Shown piece by piece: positions 1 to 8,691 of a DNA stretch of 23,057 nt (position 1 is its first letter; each line of letters starts with the position of its first letter). This DNA is from an uncultured Erysipelotrichaceae bacterium (GTDB lineage: Bacteria; Bacillota_I; Bacilli_A; RF39; UBA660): assembly GCA_902768065.1 (NCBI GenBank), contig CACXJP010000050.1, forward strand, positions 1 to 23,057, given 5' to 3'. A model generated the notes under the pieces. The model saw only the letters and a program-made list of their open reading frames with translations. It did no database searches and was not told the origin of the DNA. Position numbers and translations under genes: made by a program.

Positions 1-177
1 GCATATGCACGAGCAAAAAAAGAATATATAACGAATCCAAAACATTATATAATAGAATCAGCACACCCATCCCCATTCTCAGCTAGAAACGGATTTTTTG
101 GTAGTAAACCATTTTCAAAAACAAATGAGTTTTTAAAAAAGAATAATATAAAGGAAATTGATTGGAGAGTAGAATGA
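1..177 (+). CDS. ung: Uracil-DNA glycosylase, C-terminal part (5' end outside window)
   Basis: Frame 1 is open from the first base to a TGA at 175-177 and encodes the last 58 residues of a family-1 uracil-DNA glycosylase. This enzyme removes uracil from DNA to start base-excision repair. The readable hallmark is [21 protein letters not shown]: the HPSP segment is the DNA-intercalation and catalytic-histidine loop of the family, followed by the conserved [12 protein letters not shown] stretch and a typical IDW ending close to the C-terminus. The N-terminal part with the catalytic Asp lies off the window. The stop overlaps the start of the next gene (ATGA), so the two are probably translationally coupled. 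The use of TGA as a real stop also argues against the mycoplasma genetic code. Confidence 0.93.
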   Translation, partial: AYARAKKEYITNPKHYIIESAHPSPFSARNGFFGSKPFSKTNEFLKKNNIKEIDWRVE

Positions 178-920
178 AAAAAGTAAAAGATTTTATAACA
201 AATAATTATATAACATTTTTAATATATGCACTAATAGGTTGGCTATATGAAGTACTATGGATGTGGTTTGTAGTAGCTCCAAAAAAATTTACAAATAGAG
301 GAGTACTATATGGACCATTCCTTCCAATATATGGATTTGGAATGTTAATTATTCTTTTCTGTCTAGGAAAGTTTGTTAAAAAGAAGCATTATCTTGGAAA
401 TCCAGCATATCTAATTGCTTCAATGTTTACAATAACAACATTCGTATTTACAACAATTATAAAATATACACAAGCAAAAATATTAAGTGTAACTGAATAT
501 TTATCAAGATATGGATTATATTTATTAATAGCAAATATAATAGTTATTATAATCATATTTTTATTAACAAGAAAAGTGGAAAAAATAAAAAAGATAGATG
601 TAACAATTATCCTTATCTTTTTACTTATTTGGGTATTAACAACCTCACTTGAATTTGCATCTCATTTTGCAATAGATAAGCTTTCAGGTCAATGGTTATG
701 GGATTATAGACGTAATTTCTTAAATATTCAAGGAAGAGTAAACTGGAATGCATCAAGAAATTTTGCCTTAGGTGGAACTTTCCTCTTATATGTTGTACAA
801 CCATTAATTGATAAACTCCTAATAAAATTGAGTTCAAATAAAAAATTAGCAGTATCACTAATTTTTGGAATACCAATGATATTAGATTTTATATTTCATG
901 TATTTTTAAAATTAATATAA
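174..920 (+). CDS. Putative ABC-transporter type IV / CmpB-like integral membrane protein
   Basis: A 248-residue polytopic membrane protein. The ATG at 174 is chosen over the upstream in-frame TTG at 162 because it has a GGAGAG Shine-Dalgarno just upstream and overlaps the ung stop as ATGA. The N-terminal region (about residues 10-70) has the pattern of the CmpB-like family (Pfam PF06541): a membrane helix containing IGWLYEV, then [16 protein letters not shown]. About five to six further hydrophobic helices follow, with a conserved-looking [13 protein letters not shown] segment near residue 180. The family is named as a putative ABC transporter permease, but no ATPase or substrate-binding partner is visible here and its function is not established. 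It ends against a convergent gene. Confidence 0.75.
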   Translation: MKKVKDFITNNYITFLIYALIGWLYEVLWMWFVVAPKKFTNRGVLYGPFLPIYGFGMLIILFCLGKFVKKKHYLGNPAYLIASMFTITTFVFTTIIKYTQAKILSVTEYLSRYGLYLLIANIIVIIIIFLLTRKVEKIKKIDVTIILIFLLIWVLTTSLEFASHFAIDKLSGQWLWDYRRNFLNIQGRVNWNASRNFALGGTFLLYVVQPLIDKLLIKLSSNKKLAVSLIFGIPMILDFIFHVFLKLI

Positions 921-948
921 AAAAAGGATCTAATTATTAATTAGCTCC
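919..948 (-). terminator. Intrinsic terminator of the small membrane protein gene, overlapping its stop codon
   Basis: On the minus strand GGAGCTAAT pairs with ATTAGATCC (one mismatch), followed by a run of seven T (A-run at 919-925 on the plus strand). The TAA stop of the 937-1173 gene lies in the middle of the hairpin. It separates two convergent genes. Confidence 0.7.
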
Positions 949-1173
949 TGTAACACCAAAAAATACGACACAAATAACTGTAATAATTATAGCAAGAATA
1001 AAGCTGCAAAAGAAGCTTCTTGCATAATTTCTAAGATTTATATTACTAGTACCACCAAGAGCAAAAACAAGTAGCATTATAAATCCTAAAACTGGAATTG
1101 CAAAAAGTATATTGTAGCCAAAATAACCCCAAGCAGATATTGGTTTGTATTTTTCTGGAATATTATAATCCAT
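937..1173 (-). CDS. Small two-helix membrane protein, unknown function
   Basis: A 78-residue protein with two predicted membrane helices (about residues 20-40 and 52-72). It starts with a soluble segment containing IPEKYKPISAWGYFGY, and a polar loop with NINLRNYARSFFC separates the helices. Short proteins with this 'PLSAWxYFGY ... NxRNxARSxFC' pattern recur in low-GC Firmicutes as hypothetical membrane proteins; this is from memory and I cannot name a family. The ATG at 1173 has an upstream AAGGACG as Shine-Dalgarno. It has its own extended -10 promoter directly behind the pta terminator and its own terminator, so it is probably a single-gene transcript. No function can be assigned. Confidence 0.7.
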   Translation of the reverse strand: MDYNIPEKYKPISAWGYFGYNILFAIPVLGFIMLLVFALGGTSNINLRNYARSFFCSFILAIIITVICVVFFGVTGAN

Positions 1174-1196
1174 AAAAGCACGTCCTTTCTAAAAAT

Positions 1197-1205
1197 ATTA
1201 TAACA
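1197..1205 (-). promoter_or_regulatory. Extended -10 promoter for the 937-1173 gene
   Basis: The minus strand reads TGTTATAAT, a perfect TGn plus TATAAT. It lies 24 bases upstream of the ATG and directly abuts the end of the pta terminator, so the -35 region would fall inside the terminator hairpin. No good -35 box is seen, as is common with TGn promoters. Confidence 0.65.
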
Positions 1206-1231
1206 AAAATCCACAATTATTGTGGATTTTT
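1205..1231. terminator. Intrinsic terminator downstream of pta (symmetrical)
   Basis: AAAAATCCACAA and TTGTGGATTTTT are exact reverse complements around a TTA loop, with T-tracts on both strands. It ends pta on the minus strand. The symmetrical A/T tails could make it work in both directions. Confidence 0.85.
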
Positions 1232-1238
1232 TATATAT

Positions 1239-2231
1239 TTAATTTTGTGCTTGAACAGCTGTAATAGCAATAGCACCAACAATATCATCACTACTACATC
1301 CTCTTGATAAATCATTAATAGGAGCAGCAATACCTTGTGTAATAGGACCATATGCTTCTGCTTTAGCAAGTCTTTGTACAAGTTTATAACCAATATTTCC
1401 TGCATCTAAATCTGGAAATATTAATACATTTGCTCTTCCAGCAACTTTACTGTCAGGAGCTTTAGATTTAGCAATTTCCGGAACAATAGCTGCATCTAAC
1501 TGTAATTCTCCATCAATTTCATACTGTGGATATAATTTATTTGCAATTTTACATGCTTCAACAACTTTATCAACATCTTCATGAGATGCACTACCCTTTG
1601 TTGAATGAGATAGCATTGCAACTATTGGTTCTTTTTCAACAAGAATTTTAAATGATTCAGCACTGCTTGCCGCTATTGCAGACAATTTTTCAGGAGTAGG
1701 ATTTTGTTCAAGTCCGGCATCAGAAAATATAAATACTCCATTTTCACCATATTCACAATCAGGTACAACCATTAAGAAAAATGCAGAAACAAGAAGTGTA
1801 TCAGGTTTTGTTTTAATAATTTGTAAGGCAGGTCTAAGGGTATTTGAAGATGAATGACATGCACCAGAAACAACCCCATCAGCAAAACCATCTTTAACAA
1901 GCATACATGCAAAATACATATAATCTTCTAATATTAATCTTTTAGCTTCTTCATAAGTCATACCTTTATGTTTTCTTAATTCAACAAGATGATTAATTAA
2001 ATCTTCTGTTAACTCAGAACTTTCTGGGTTAATAATTTTAGCTTTTGATATATCATAATTTGGATAATTCTTATCAATTTCTTCTTTATCACCAATAATA
2101 ATAATATTTGCTATATCTTCTTCTATTACTTTACTAGCAGCTTCAATAACTCTTTCATCCATAGATTCTGGTAATACAATTGTCTTTTTATCCTTTTTTG
2201 CTCTTTTTTTAACATTATCTATAAAATTCAT
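1239..2231 (-). CDS. pta: Phosphate acetyltransferase
   Basis: A 330-residue phosphotransacetylase, which interconverts acetyl-CoA and acetyl phosphate and with acetate kinase makes ATP during fermentation. The length equals the short (Bacillus-type, catalytic-domain-only) Pta. Visible family signatures are the N-terminal IVLPESMDERVIEAA, the ADGVVSGACHSSSNTLRPALQ segment, SDAGLEQNPTPEKL, MLSHSTKGSA, and the C-terminal ANVLIFPDLDAGNIGYKLVQ and YGPITQG. No ackA gene is in the window. The ATG has a GAGGGA Shine-Dalgarno and starts only 9 bases after the LemA-family stop, so the two are likely co-transcribed. A strong symmetrical terminator follows. The sequence looks complete. Confidence 0.96.
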   Translation of the reverse strand: MNFIDNVKKRAKKDKKTIVLPESMDERVIEAASKVIEEDIANIIIIGDKEEIDKNYPNYDISKAKIINPESSELTEDLINHLVELRKHKGMTYEEAKRLILEDYMYFACMLVKDGFADGVVSGACHSSSNTLRPALQIIKTKPDTLLVSAFFLMVVPDCEYGENGVFIFSDAGLEQNPTPEKLSAIAASSAESFKILVEKEPIVAMLSHSTKGSASHEDVDKVVEACKIANKLYPQYEIDGELQLDAAIVPEIAKSKAPDSKVAGRANVLIFPDLDAGNIGYKLVQRLAKAEAYGPITQGIAAPINDLSRGCSSDDIVGAIAITAVQAQN

Positions 2232-2240
2232 TTTATCCCT

Positions 2241-2771
2241 CTATTTCTCATTTAATATTTCAAACATAACCCTTTTTTCATTATTATAAAATTCTTTTTT
2301 CTTATATCTTTTAAAAAACGCAATGACGTTTGTAGGAAAAGATATGGCCAATTTATTATAATCAACAACAGTATCATTATAAAACTTTATAGCCCCAACT
2401 ACATTTTCCTCATTTTCACCTAAATTATTTAGAATTGCAACAAGTGATTCACTTTTATATAATTTTTCATTTTCATCAATTGTTTTAAACAATTCATTAT
2501 ATACTTTTTTTAATAAGTCATTTTTTTCAATATCACTCATTTCTTCTTTATATAAATCTAAATCAGTTAAAAATTCTTTTAATTTTAATTCTTTTTTAAT
2601 AACAGGCACTGTTCTATCTAATAATTCTTTCTTTTTTTGTAAATATATATTAATATCTTCCTCAGCTTTTTCAAGTTTTATAATGGCAAATTTAAATTTA
2701 TCATTAACTATTACAATAAGGAATAGCAAGAAACAAACACCTACAATAATTCCAATAATTATCTCTAACAT
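2241..2771 (-). CDS. lemA: LemA-family membrane-anchored protein
   Basis: The start is placed at the ATG at 2771 (176 residues), because GGAGGG lies just upstream and the protein then begins directly with a membrane helix (residues 2-22). The upstream in-frame extension to 2822 runs through the promoter. After the single helix comes a long helical cytoplasmic part (KLEKAEEDINIYLQKKKELL, about residues 29-48) and the family-typical C-terminal region YNKLAISFPTNVIAFFKRY plus an EFYNNEKR segment. LemA proteins are helical-bundle proteins with one N-terminal helix and no settled function. It probably forms an operon with pta, 9 bases downstream. Confidence 0.85.
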   Translation of the reverse strand: MLEIIIGIIVGVCFLLFLIVIVNDKFKFAIIKLEKAEEDINIYLQKKKELLDRTVPVIKKELKLKEFLTDLDLYKEEMSDIEKNDLLKKVYNELFKTIDENEKLYKSESLVAILNNLGENEENVVGAIKFYNDTVVDYNKLAISFPTNVIAFFKRYKKKEFYNNEKRVMFEILNEK

Positions 2772-2793
2772 AACACCCTCCATACTATCTAGT

Positions 2794-2802
2794 ATTATAT
2801 CA
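2794..2802 (-). promoter_or_regulatory. Extended -10 promoter for lemA-pta
   Basis: The minus strand reads TGATATAAT (TG, one base, TATAAT), about 23 bases upstream of the chosen lemA start. It lies between the terminator of the upstream PBP gene and lemA. Confidence 0.6.
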
Positions 2803-2823
2803 AAATAATAACAAATATACAAT

Positions 2824-2855
2824 AAAACAAAATAGAGAAAACTAATTATTCTCTA
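2824..2855 (-). terminator. Intrinsic terminator of the class A PBP gene, stop codon in the loop
   Basis: TAGAGAA (2833-2839) and TTCTCTA (2849-2855) are exact reverse complements around a nine-base loop that contains the PBP stop codon (TAG on the minus strand at 2844-2842). On the minus strand the stem is followed by a T-rich tract. Confidence 0.7.
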
Positions 2856-4791
2856 TCTCATCAAACACAGGTTCATCACCCTTAGGTTCAGTACCTTTTA
2901 AATAATATACAAGTTTTTTATTATCACTTTGATTAGAACTTGGTTTACCACTGATTGGTTCAACTAACATACCAACGACATTACTTGGTTTCTTGTACCA
3001 TACATCATTATCATTCATATCCTTTTCATAATTTTCGACAGTCTTATACCATATGTTTTGAGCATATTTATAGTCTTTTTTAGTTAGTTTATTATTATCA
3101 TCATATCCAACCCAAACAGCACATAATATTTTGCTATTATAACCGATATTCCAATTATCATAATCCGTAGTACCACTTTTAAGTGCATAGGTATGTTTAA
3201 GCTTCCCATTTAAACTAATCGCAGTAGGATAATTGTAATTAATATATAAAGGGTCATATGTTGCGGTAAGAATATTATTGAGAATAAAAACAAGACTTGG
3301 ATTTAATACTAATTCTTTGTTATTTTTATTTTCAAATAAAACATCCCCATTTTTTGAAACTATTTTTTCAATTAAATGTCCATCTACTTTATAACCTTGA
3401 TTAGCAAATGTAGAATATCCAGCAGCCATACTAATTATATTAATTTCATTAGTCCCTAAAGGTAAAGATGGAACTTTATCAAGTTTTTCCTTAATACCAA
3501 CTCTTCTTGCTGTATTAATAAGGTTTTCTTCTCCTAGAAATAAATGAGTTTTAACTGCATATATATTATCACTATAAGCAACAGCAGTAGCCATAGATAT
3601 AGGAATATTACCATATACATTGTTATAATTATTTGGAGAATAAGATTTACCATTTTCCATAGAAAATGTTGTTTTTTCACTCTTAAAAGCAGTACTTGCG
3701 GTAAATCCGTTTTCTAAAGCAGAATAATATAAATATGGTTTCATAGTAGAACCAACCTGTCTTTTTGAGTTTGTTGCTCGATTATAAGTGGATTTGTTAT
3801 AATCTCTTCCGCCAACAAGAGCAATAATACTACCATTATCAGGGTTCATAACAACACTAGCTACTTGTAGAGAACTATCATCATTAAATGTTTCTTTTAT
3901 ATTATCCTCAAGATTTTGTTGAACACTATAATTAAAATTAGTATATATTTTTAATCCCCCAAGTTCATTATAATTTTTTGGAATGGAATTATTATTCTTT
4001 AATTCATCCATAACAGCATCAATATAATAATTAACACTTGAAACTCGCTCTTCATTATCCTCACCAATAATTTTAATATCTTCTTTGTAAGCAGAATTCA
4101 ACTCATCCTCGGATATAATATTGTTTTTAATTAAATTATTTAATACTGTTAATTGCCTTTTTTTAGCAAGATCATAATTGATAATCGGAGAATATTTACT
4201 AGGAGCCTTGGGAATTCCTGCTAGTAAACTAGCCTCAGCTAAAGTTAAATCTTTACAATCTTTATTAAAATAATATTGTGAAGCGGCCTTAATACCATAT
4301 TTCCCATGACCATAATTAATAGTATTTAAGTATCCTTCAAGAATTTCATCCTTACTATAATTAGCTTCTATTCTTAATGTATACCAAGCTTCATCCCATT
4401 TTCTTTTCCATGTTTTATCAAAATCCAAAAACATATTTTTGGCATACTGTTGAGTAATTGTAGATGCACCTTGAGAAGTGCTTTTAGAAGTAATATTGTT
4501 ATATAAAGCAGAAATAATTCTAGTAAAGTCAAATCCAAAGTGTTTATAAAAATGTTTATCTTCAGTATAGACAGTACAGTTAATAAGATCTTTAGATATA
4601 TCATTAAGACTGGCCCATTCATTATCTTTACTACCAGTAAAAAATACTTCATTGTTATAATCATAAAATGAAATATTGTTTGCATTATTAATTGTTATTT
4701 TAGGAGATAATCTTACATAAAGATAAGCACCAGTAATAAAAACAAAACAAAATAAAACTAAAAGTATAATAAATTTCTTTAACAATTTCAT
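2842..4791 (-). CDS. pbpA/pbp1a-like: Class A penicillin-binding protein (bifunctional transglycosylase/transpeptidase)
   Basis: A 649-residue bifunctional murein synthase. One N-terminal membrane helix (about residues 7-27) anchors it, with the rest outside the membrane. The GT51 transglycosylase domain shows the catalytic E77-D78 in TEDKHFYKHFG, then GASTITQQ, and a KWDEAWYTLRIE segment. The transpeptidase domain carries the three penicillin-binding motifs: S348-T-M-K351, S407-D-N409 and K538-S-G-T. It polymerises lipid II and cross-links the glycan. The C-terminal tail is short and polar, without PASTA or FN3 repeats. It is transcribed away from ywiB-argS; I see no convincing promoter for it in the 4792-4872 gap. 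The B. subtilis relative (PonA) would be an approximate orthologue, but the exact class A type is not resolved. Confidence 0.93.
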   Translation of the reverse strand: MKLLKKFIILLVLFCFVFITGAYLYVRLSPKITINNANNISFYDYNNEVFFTGSKDNEWASLNDISKDLINCTVYTEDKHFYKHFGFDFTRIISALYNNITSKSTSQGASTITQQYAKNMFLDFDKTWKRKWDEAWYTLRIEANYSKDEILEGYLNTINYGHGKYGIKAASQYYFNKDCKDLTLAEASLLAGIPKAPSKYSPIINYDLAKKRQLTVLNNLIKNNIISEDELNSAYKEDIKIIGEDNEERVSSVNYYIDAVMDELKNNNSIPKNYNELGGLKIYTNFNYSVQQNLEDNIKETFNDDSSLQVASVVMNPDNGSIIALVGGRDYNKSTYNRATNSKRQVGSTMKPYLYYSALENGFTASTAFKSEKTTFSMENGKSYSPNNYNNVYGNIPISMATAVAYSDNIYAVKTHLFLGEENLINTARRVGIKEKLDKVPSLPLGTNEINIISMAAGYSTFANQGYKVDGHLIEKIVSKNGDVLFENKNNKELVLNPSLVFILNNILTATYDPLYINYNYPTAISLNGKLKHTYALKSGTTDYDNWNIGYNSKILCAVWVGYDDNNKLTKKDYKYAQNIWYKTVENYEKDMNDNDVWYKKPSNVVGMLVEPISGKPSSNQSDNKKLVYYLKGTEPKGDEPVFDEIENN

Positions 4792-4872
4792 TCTATCAGC
4801 CTCTAAACATAGTATTAAACGAAAAAAAATAATTATGTATAAAAAATAAAACTATGTAAAAATAAGAAAATA

Positions 4873-4881
4873 TGTTATAAT
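4873..4881 (+). promoter_or_regulatory. Extended -10 promoter for ywiB-argS
   Basis: TGTTATAAT lies 29 bases upstream of the ywiB ATG in the divergent gap between the PBP gene and ywiB. A -35 candidate at 4853 (TATGTA) is weak. Confidence 0.65.
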
Positions 4882-4910
4882 CATAACTGAAATTTGAAGT
4901 GGGTGAAATT

Positions 4911-5261
4911 ATGCCTAAAAGAAAAATAAAGGCAACTATAGAAAATAGTGATAATGAAGTAATAACAACAACTACAGCAATATATCAAGATAAGATTATC
5001 AAATATAAAGAAGATGATAATTCAACTGTAGTATATAATTACAAAAAACATAAATTGACAAGAGAAAATACAGAAATCAAAATTGAATATATTTTTTCAG
5101 AAGGAAATGAAACAACAGGTTTATTATTCATAAAAGATTTAAATAAGACAATAAATATAAATATAAAAACAAAAAAAATCGAAGAAGATAAAATCAATTC
5201 TTTAATAGAATTTGAAATTGATAAAGAAAAATTTAAATATAAGATAGAGGCGATAAAATGA
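4911..5261 (+). CDS. ywiB: DUF1934 / YwiB-like beta-barrel protein
   Basis: A 116-residue protein starting at ATG 4911 behind GGGTGA; an in-frame upstream extension to 4899 is less likely. The sequence alternates short beta-strand-like stretches (KIKATIENSDNEVITTTTAIYQDKIIKYKE...) and matches in size and position the calycin-like YwiB/DUF1934 proteins. In Bacillus subtilis ywiB lies directly before argS, which is exactly the arrangement here: the TGA of ywiB overlaps the ATG of argS (ATGA). Function is unknown. Assignment rests on length, fold pattern and synteny, not on a diagnostic motif. Confidence 0.7.
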   Translation: MPKRKIKATIENSDNEVITTTTAIYQDKIIKYKEDDNSTVVYNYKKHKLTRENTEIKIEYIFSEGNETTGLLFIKDLNKTININIKTKKIEEDKINSLIEFEIDKEKFKYKIEAIK

Positions 5262-7006
5262 GTATATTAAGGGAATTAAAAAAAGACATAAAAAATCATA
5301 TAAAAAAAGCTGGATATGAGGTAGAAACACTAGCAATAGAAACATCTAATAGAAAAGATTTAGGTGAATACCAATTAAATGATGCAATGCAATTAGCAAG
5401 AAAGTATAAAGAAAATCCAAGACAAATTGCTGAAAAGATAGTAAAAGAACTTGAAAAAGATTCACGTTTTACAAACCTAAATATAGCGGGACCAGGATTT
5501 ATTAATATTACATTAAGCAATGATTTTGCACTTGATATACTAAACAGTATGTATCAAAATCTATTTAATAATATTGATGTGAGAGAAAAGAAAAAAGTAA
5601 TAATTGACTATGGTGGAGCAAACGTAGCAAAGGCACTACACGTTGGACACTTAAGAAGTGCAAATATAGGAGAGGCTTTAAAAAGATTATCAAGAAAACT
5701 AGGATATGAAGTACTAGGTGATGCACATTTAGGCGATTATGGAAGACCACTAGGTTTTGTAGTTTTAGAAATAAGTAAAGAATATCCTGATTTACCATAC
5801 TTTGATCCTGAATATAAAGGGGATTATAGTGAATTAACTATTCCAATAACAAATGATGATTTGGAAAAAATTTATCCTCTTGCAAGTAAAAAAGCAAAAG
5901 AAGATGAAGCATACCTAGAAGAAGGAAGAATAGTTACTGCAAAAATCCAAAACCATGAAAGAGGATACTATGATTTATGGAAAAAAGTTGTTGAAATATC
6001 AAAAGAAGATATAAAAGAAGTATATGATATCTTAAATACAGAGTTTGATTTATGGCTAGGCGAAAGTGATGCAGCAGAATACTTTGATGAATTAAACTCA
6101 ATATTTGAAGAAAAAAATCTATTACAAGACAGTGAGGGAGCAAAAATTGTAGATGTCTCAAATGAAAATGATAATTCTCCAATGCCTCCGCTATTATTTA
6201 TTAAATCAAATGGAACTCTTTCTTATGAAACAACAGATTTAGCAACAATTCTTCAAAGAAAAAAAGAATTTGCTCCAGATGAAATATGGTATGTAGTAGA
6301 TGGAAGACAAGCCTTAAGATTTGAACAAATTTTTAGAGCAACTCGTATGTCTCAAATAGTTGATGATAACGTTGTATTAGAACATGTTAATTTTGGTACA
6401 ATGAATGGAAAAGATGGAAAGCCATTTAAGACAAGAGATGGTGGAGTTATGACTCTAAAGAACCTAATCAAACTAGTAAAAGAAGAAACATTAAAGAGAA
6501 TAACAAACGAATCAATAAAAGAAGAAGAAAAAGAAAAAGTTGCCCTAGATGTAGCAATCGCATCATTAAAATATGCAGATTTATTACCATATAGAGCAAC
6601 AGACTATGTTTTTGAATTAGAAAAATTTGCTGATTTAGATGGAAAAACAGGATCATATCTTCTTTATTCAACTATTAGAATGAAGTCTTTATTAAGTAAA
6701 GCACAAGAAATAAGCTATAGTAAGGCAAATCAAATATCTGGGGAAACTGAAAAGAATATAATACTTTCTCTATTAGAGTTAACTACAGTATTAAATAATT
6801 CTTTAGATTCAAAATCATTAAATGAGATTGCAGATTATTTATATGTTATAACATCTCAATATAATAAATTTTATTCAGAAAACAGAGTGTTAACAGAAGA
6901 AAACAAAGAGTTACAAGAAACATGGTTAGTATTAACAAAAGTTGTTTATGAAGTAAATACAATGTTACTAGACATCTTAGGAATAAAAGTACCTGAAAAA
7001 ATATAA
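5258..7006 (+). CDS. argS: Arginyl-tRNA synthetase
   Basis: A 582-residue class I synthetase that charges tRNA-Arg. The N-terminal additional domain (about residues 1-110) ends in the AGPGFINITLS segment. The HIGH signature is HVGHLRSANIG with H128 and H131, preceded by VIIDYGGANVAKALHVGH (family form 'VDFSSPNIAKPMHVGH'). FGTMNGKDGKPFKTRDGG replaces a canonical KMSKS, as is usual for many ArgRS. The C-terminal anticodon-binding domain (from about residue 450) contains YLLYSTIRMKSLL and ends in LGIKVPEKI, the typical family terminus. Full length and intact. Translationally coupled to ywiB; rpoE follows with its own promoter. Confidence 0.96.
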   Translation: MSILRELKKDIKNHIKKAGYEVETLAIETSNRKDLGEYQLNDAMQLARKYKENPRQIAEKIVKELEKDSRFTNLNIAGPGFINITLSNDFALDILNSMYQNLFNNIDVREKKKVIIDYGGANVAKALHVGHLRSANIGEALKRLSRKLGYEVLGDAHLGDYGRPLGFVVLEISKEYPDLPYFDPEYKGDYSELTIPITNDDLEKIYPLASKKAKEDEAYLEEGRIVTAKIQNHERGYYDLWKKVVEISKEDIKEVYDILNTEFDLWLGESDAAEYFDELNSIFEEKNLLQDSEGAKIVDVSNENDNSPMPPLLFIKSNGTLSYETTDLATILQRKKEFAPDEIWYVVDGRQALRFEQIFRATRMSQIVDDNVVLEHVNFGTMNGKDGKPFKTRDGGVMTLKNLIKLVKEETLKRITNESIKEEEKEKVALDVAIASLKYADLLPYRATDYVFELEKFADLDGKTGSYLLYSTIRMKSLLSKAQEISYSKANQISGETEKNIILSLLELTTVLNNSLDSKSLNEIADYLYVITSQYNKFYSENRVLTEENKELQETWLVLTKVVYEVNTMLLDILGIKVPEKI

Positions 7007-7013
7007 AAAAATA

Positions 7014-7042
7014 TTGCAAAGAACAAATATATATGGTATAAA
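7014..7042 (+). promoter_or_regulatory. Possible sigma-A promoter 1 for rpoE
   Basis: TTGCAA at 7014-7019, a 17-base spacer and TATAAA at 7037-7042. This would give a leader of about 70 bases before rpoE. Spacing is ideal and both boxes are one mismatch from consensus. Confidence 0.5.
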
Positions 7043-7063
7043 AATACTTGTGATTTTAATATA

Positions 7064-7092
7064 TGAACAAAAATTATAAATTAACATATAAT
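7064..7092 (+). promoter_or_regulatory. Possible sigma-A promoter 2 for rpoE
   Basis: TGAACA (4/6 match to TTGACA) at 7064, a 17-base spacer and a perfect TATAAT at 7087-7092. Transcription would start right before the rpoE Shine-Dalgarno at 7103. Two tandem promoters are possible. Confidence 0.45.
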
Positions 7093-7116
7093 GTTTTGAA
7101 ATAAGGAGGGCCCCAA

Positions 7117-7557
7117 ATGAGTCTAAAAATACCAAAAGAAGAATTAGAATTAATGTCAAATAAAGATATAGCTGTACTTATTTTAGAAAATAGTAAAAGA
7201 ACAATTAATACAGCAGATTTATATAAAAAGATAATGAAATTATTGGATTTACCTGAATCATCATTTGAATCTAAGATAGCAGATTTTTATACATCACTAT
7301 CAACAGATAAAAGATTTATCCTATTAGATAATGGAAAATGGGATTTAAGAAATAGACATACTTCTGACAAAGTAGTTAAAGTTGTAACAGATGATGAAGA
7401 TGAAGAAGAGGAAGAAGAAGATACAACAACACAAGTTGAAGAAATAGAAGAAGATAACTATGATGATAATGATGATGAAGATTATGATGAAGATACAAAT
7501 GAAGAATTAAAAGATTTAGTAGTTATAGATGAAGATGAATTAGAACTAGAAGAATAA
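7117..7557 (+). CDS. rpoE: DNA-directed RNA polymerase subunit delta
   Basis: A 146-residue delta subunit, the Firmicutes-specific RNA polymerase subunit that speeds recycling of the enzyme and reduces non-specific binding. Residues 1-90 form the HARE-HTH domain (MSNKDIAVLILENSKRTI, then DRKFxLL...GKWDLR-type ending RFILLDNGKWDLRNRH). Residues 90-146 are a highly acidic disordered tail of D/E clusters, as in the family. A very strong Shine-Dalgarno (AAGGAGG at 7103) precedes the ATG. Position after argS matches Bacillus-type synteny. A terminator hairpin overlaps its stop codon. Confidence 0.93.
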   Translation: MSLKIPKEELELMSNKDIAVLILENSKRTINTADLYKKIMKLLDLPESSFESKIADFYTSLSTDKRFILLDNGKWDLRNRHTSDKVVKVVTDDEDEEEEEEDTTTQVEEIEEDNYDDNDDEDYDEDTNEELKDLVVIDEDELELEE

Positions 7558-7569
7558 TCTAGTTTTTTT
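7544..7569 (+). terminator. rpoE terminator with stop codon in the loop
   Basis: AACTAGA (7544-7550) pairs exactly with TCTAGTT (7558-7564) around AGAATAA, which contains the rpoE TAA stop; a T-tract follows to 7569. The 5' arm therefore encodes the last rpoE residues. Confidence 0.75.
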
Positions 7570-7582
7570 CATAATAAAACTG

Positions 7583-7591
7583 TGATATAAT
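7583..7591 (+). promoter_or_regulatory. Extended -10 promoter for prfA operon
   Basis: TGATATAAT begins 14 bases after the rpoE terminator. The expected -35 position falls in the terminator T-tract. The prfA start is 32 bases further. Confidence 0.6.
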
Positions 7592-7623
7592 AGGACTGAC
7601 TTACGAAAGAATAGGTGATAAAT

Positions 7624-8691
7624 ATGATAGAAAGATTAGAAGCAACATTAAAAAAATATCAAGAATTAGAAACTGAGCTTACTAAACCAGAAGTACTAAG
7701 TGATATAAATAAGACAAGAAAGTACTCAAAAGAAATGTCAGATTTAGAGGATATTGTTAATTGTTACAAAAAATATAAAAAGATATTAAACGATATAGAT
7801 GAAGCAAAAGAGATGTTATCAGATCCTGAATTAGGAGAAATGGCAAAAGAGGAATTAAAGACATTAGAAGAAGAAAAAACAAAACTTGATAGAGAATTAG
7901 AAATATTGTTAATTCCAAAGGATCCTAATGACTCAAAAAATATAATTATGGAAATTAGAGGAGCAGCAGGAGGAGATGAAGCTAATATCTTTGCCGGAGA
8001 TTTATTCAGAATGTATACAAGATATGCAGAAAAACAAGGATTTACATATCAGGTATATAACTCAATTGAAGGAACAGCTGGAGGTTTTAGTCAAATAGAG
8101 TTTATGATCAAAGGAGAAGGAGCATATTCTTTGCTTAAATATGAAAGTGGTTCACATAGAGTTCAAAGAGTTCCTGTTACAGAATCAAACGGAAGACTTC
8201 AAACATCAACAGCAACAGTATTAGTAATGCCAGAAGCAGATGAAAATGTTGAAATAGAAATCAATCCTCAAGATTTAAGAATTGATATTTATAGATCAAG
8301 TGGATGTGGAGGACAAGGAGTTAATACAACAGATTCAGCAGTACGTATAACACATTTACCTACAAATACAGTTGTTACTTGTCAAAATGAAAGAAGTCAA
8401 ATTCAAAATAAAGAACAAGCAATGAAAGTATTAAAATCTAGATTATATGAAATGCAAGAAGCAGAAAAAGCAGAAAAAGAAGGAAATGAAAGAAGAAGTA
8501 AGATAGGAACAGGAGATAGAGCAGAAAAAATAAGAACATATAACTATCCACAAAATAGAGTAACTGATCATAGAATTGGTTACACAACAAACTCATTAGA
8601 TAGAATAATGGATGGAGCGCTTGATGATTTAATTAATGCCCTTGTTCAAGAAGATCAAAAAAGAAAACTACAAGGAGAAACAAGTGAGTAA
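7624..8691 (+). CDS. prfA: Peptide chain release factor 1
   Basis: A 355-residue class I release factor that ends translation at UAA and UAG. ATG 7624 is chosen over an upstream in-frame GTG at 7615 because AGGTGA lies five bases before it. The codon-recognition motif is of the RF1 PxT type (RVQRVPVTESNGR), not the SPF of RF2. The GGQ peptidyl-hydrolysis loop is SSGCGGQGVNTTDSAVRITH with G229-G230-Q231. First gene of a likely operon prfA, zinc-binding protein, prmC; PrmC methylates the GGQ glutamine, so enzyme and substrate are co-expressed, as in many bacteria. Confidence 0.96.
   Translation: MIERLEATLKKYQELETELTKPEVLSDINKTRKYSKEMSDLEDIVNCYKKYKKILNDIDEAKEMLSDPELGEMAKEELKTLEEEKTKLDRELEILLIPKDPNDSKNIIMEIRGAAGGDEANIFAGDLFRMYTRYAEKQGFTYQVYNSIEGTAGGFSQIEFMIKGEGAYSLLKYESGSHRVQRVPVTESNGRLQTSTATVLVMPEADENVEIEINPQDLRIDIYRSSGCGGQGVNTTDSAVRITHLPTNTVVTCQNERSQIQNKEQAMKVLKSRLYEMQEAEKAEKEGNERRSKIGTGDRAEKIRTYNYPQNRVTDHRIGYTTNSLDRIMDGALDDLINALVQEDQKRKLQGETSE

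Noticed and set aside
1..920. UGA recoding to tryptophan (mycoplasma-like code)
   Set aside because: TGA ends ung and ywiB at the expected C-termini, and tryptophans are encoded by TGG.
7390..7557. Low-complexity acidic repeat as an unusual element
   Set aside because: It is the normal disordered D/E tail of the RNA polymerase delta subunit.
8636..8683. Upstream extension of the cysteine-rich protein
   Set aside because: The extension overlaps prfA by 56 bases without a Shine-Dalgarno, whereas GTG 8684 has AAGGAG at the right distance.
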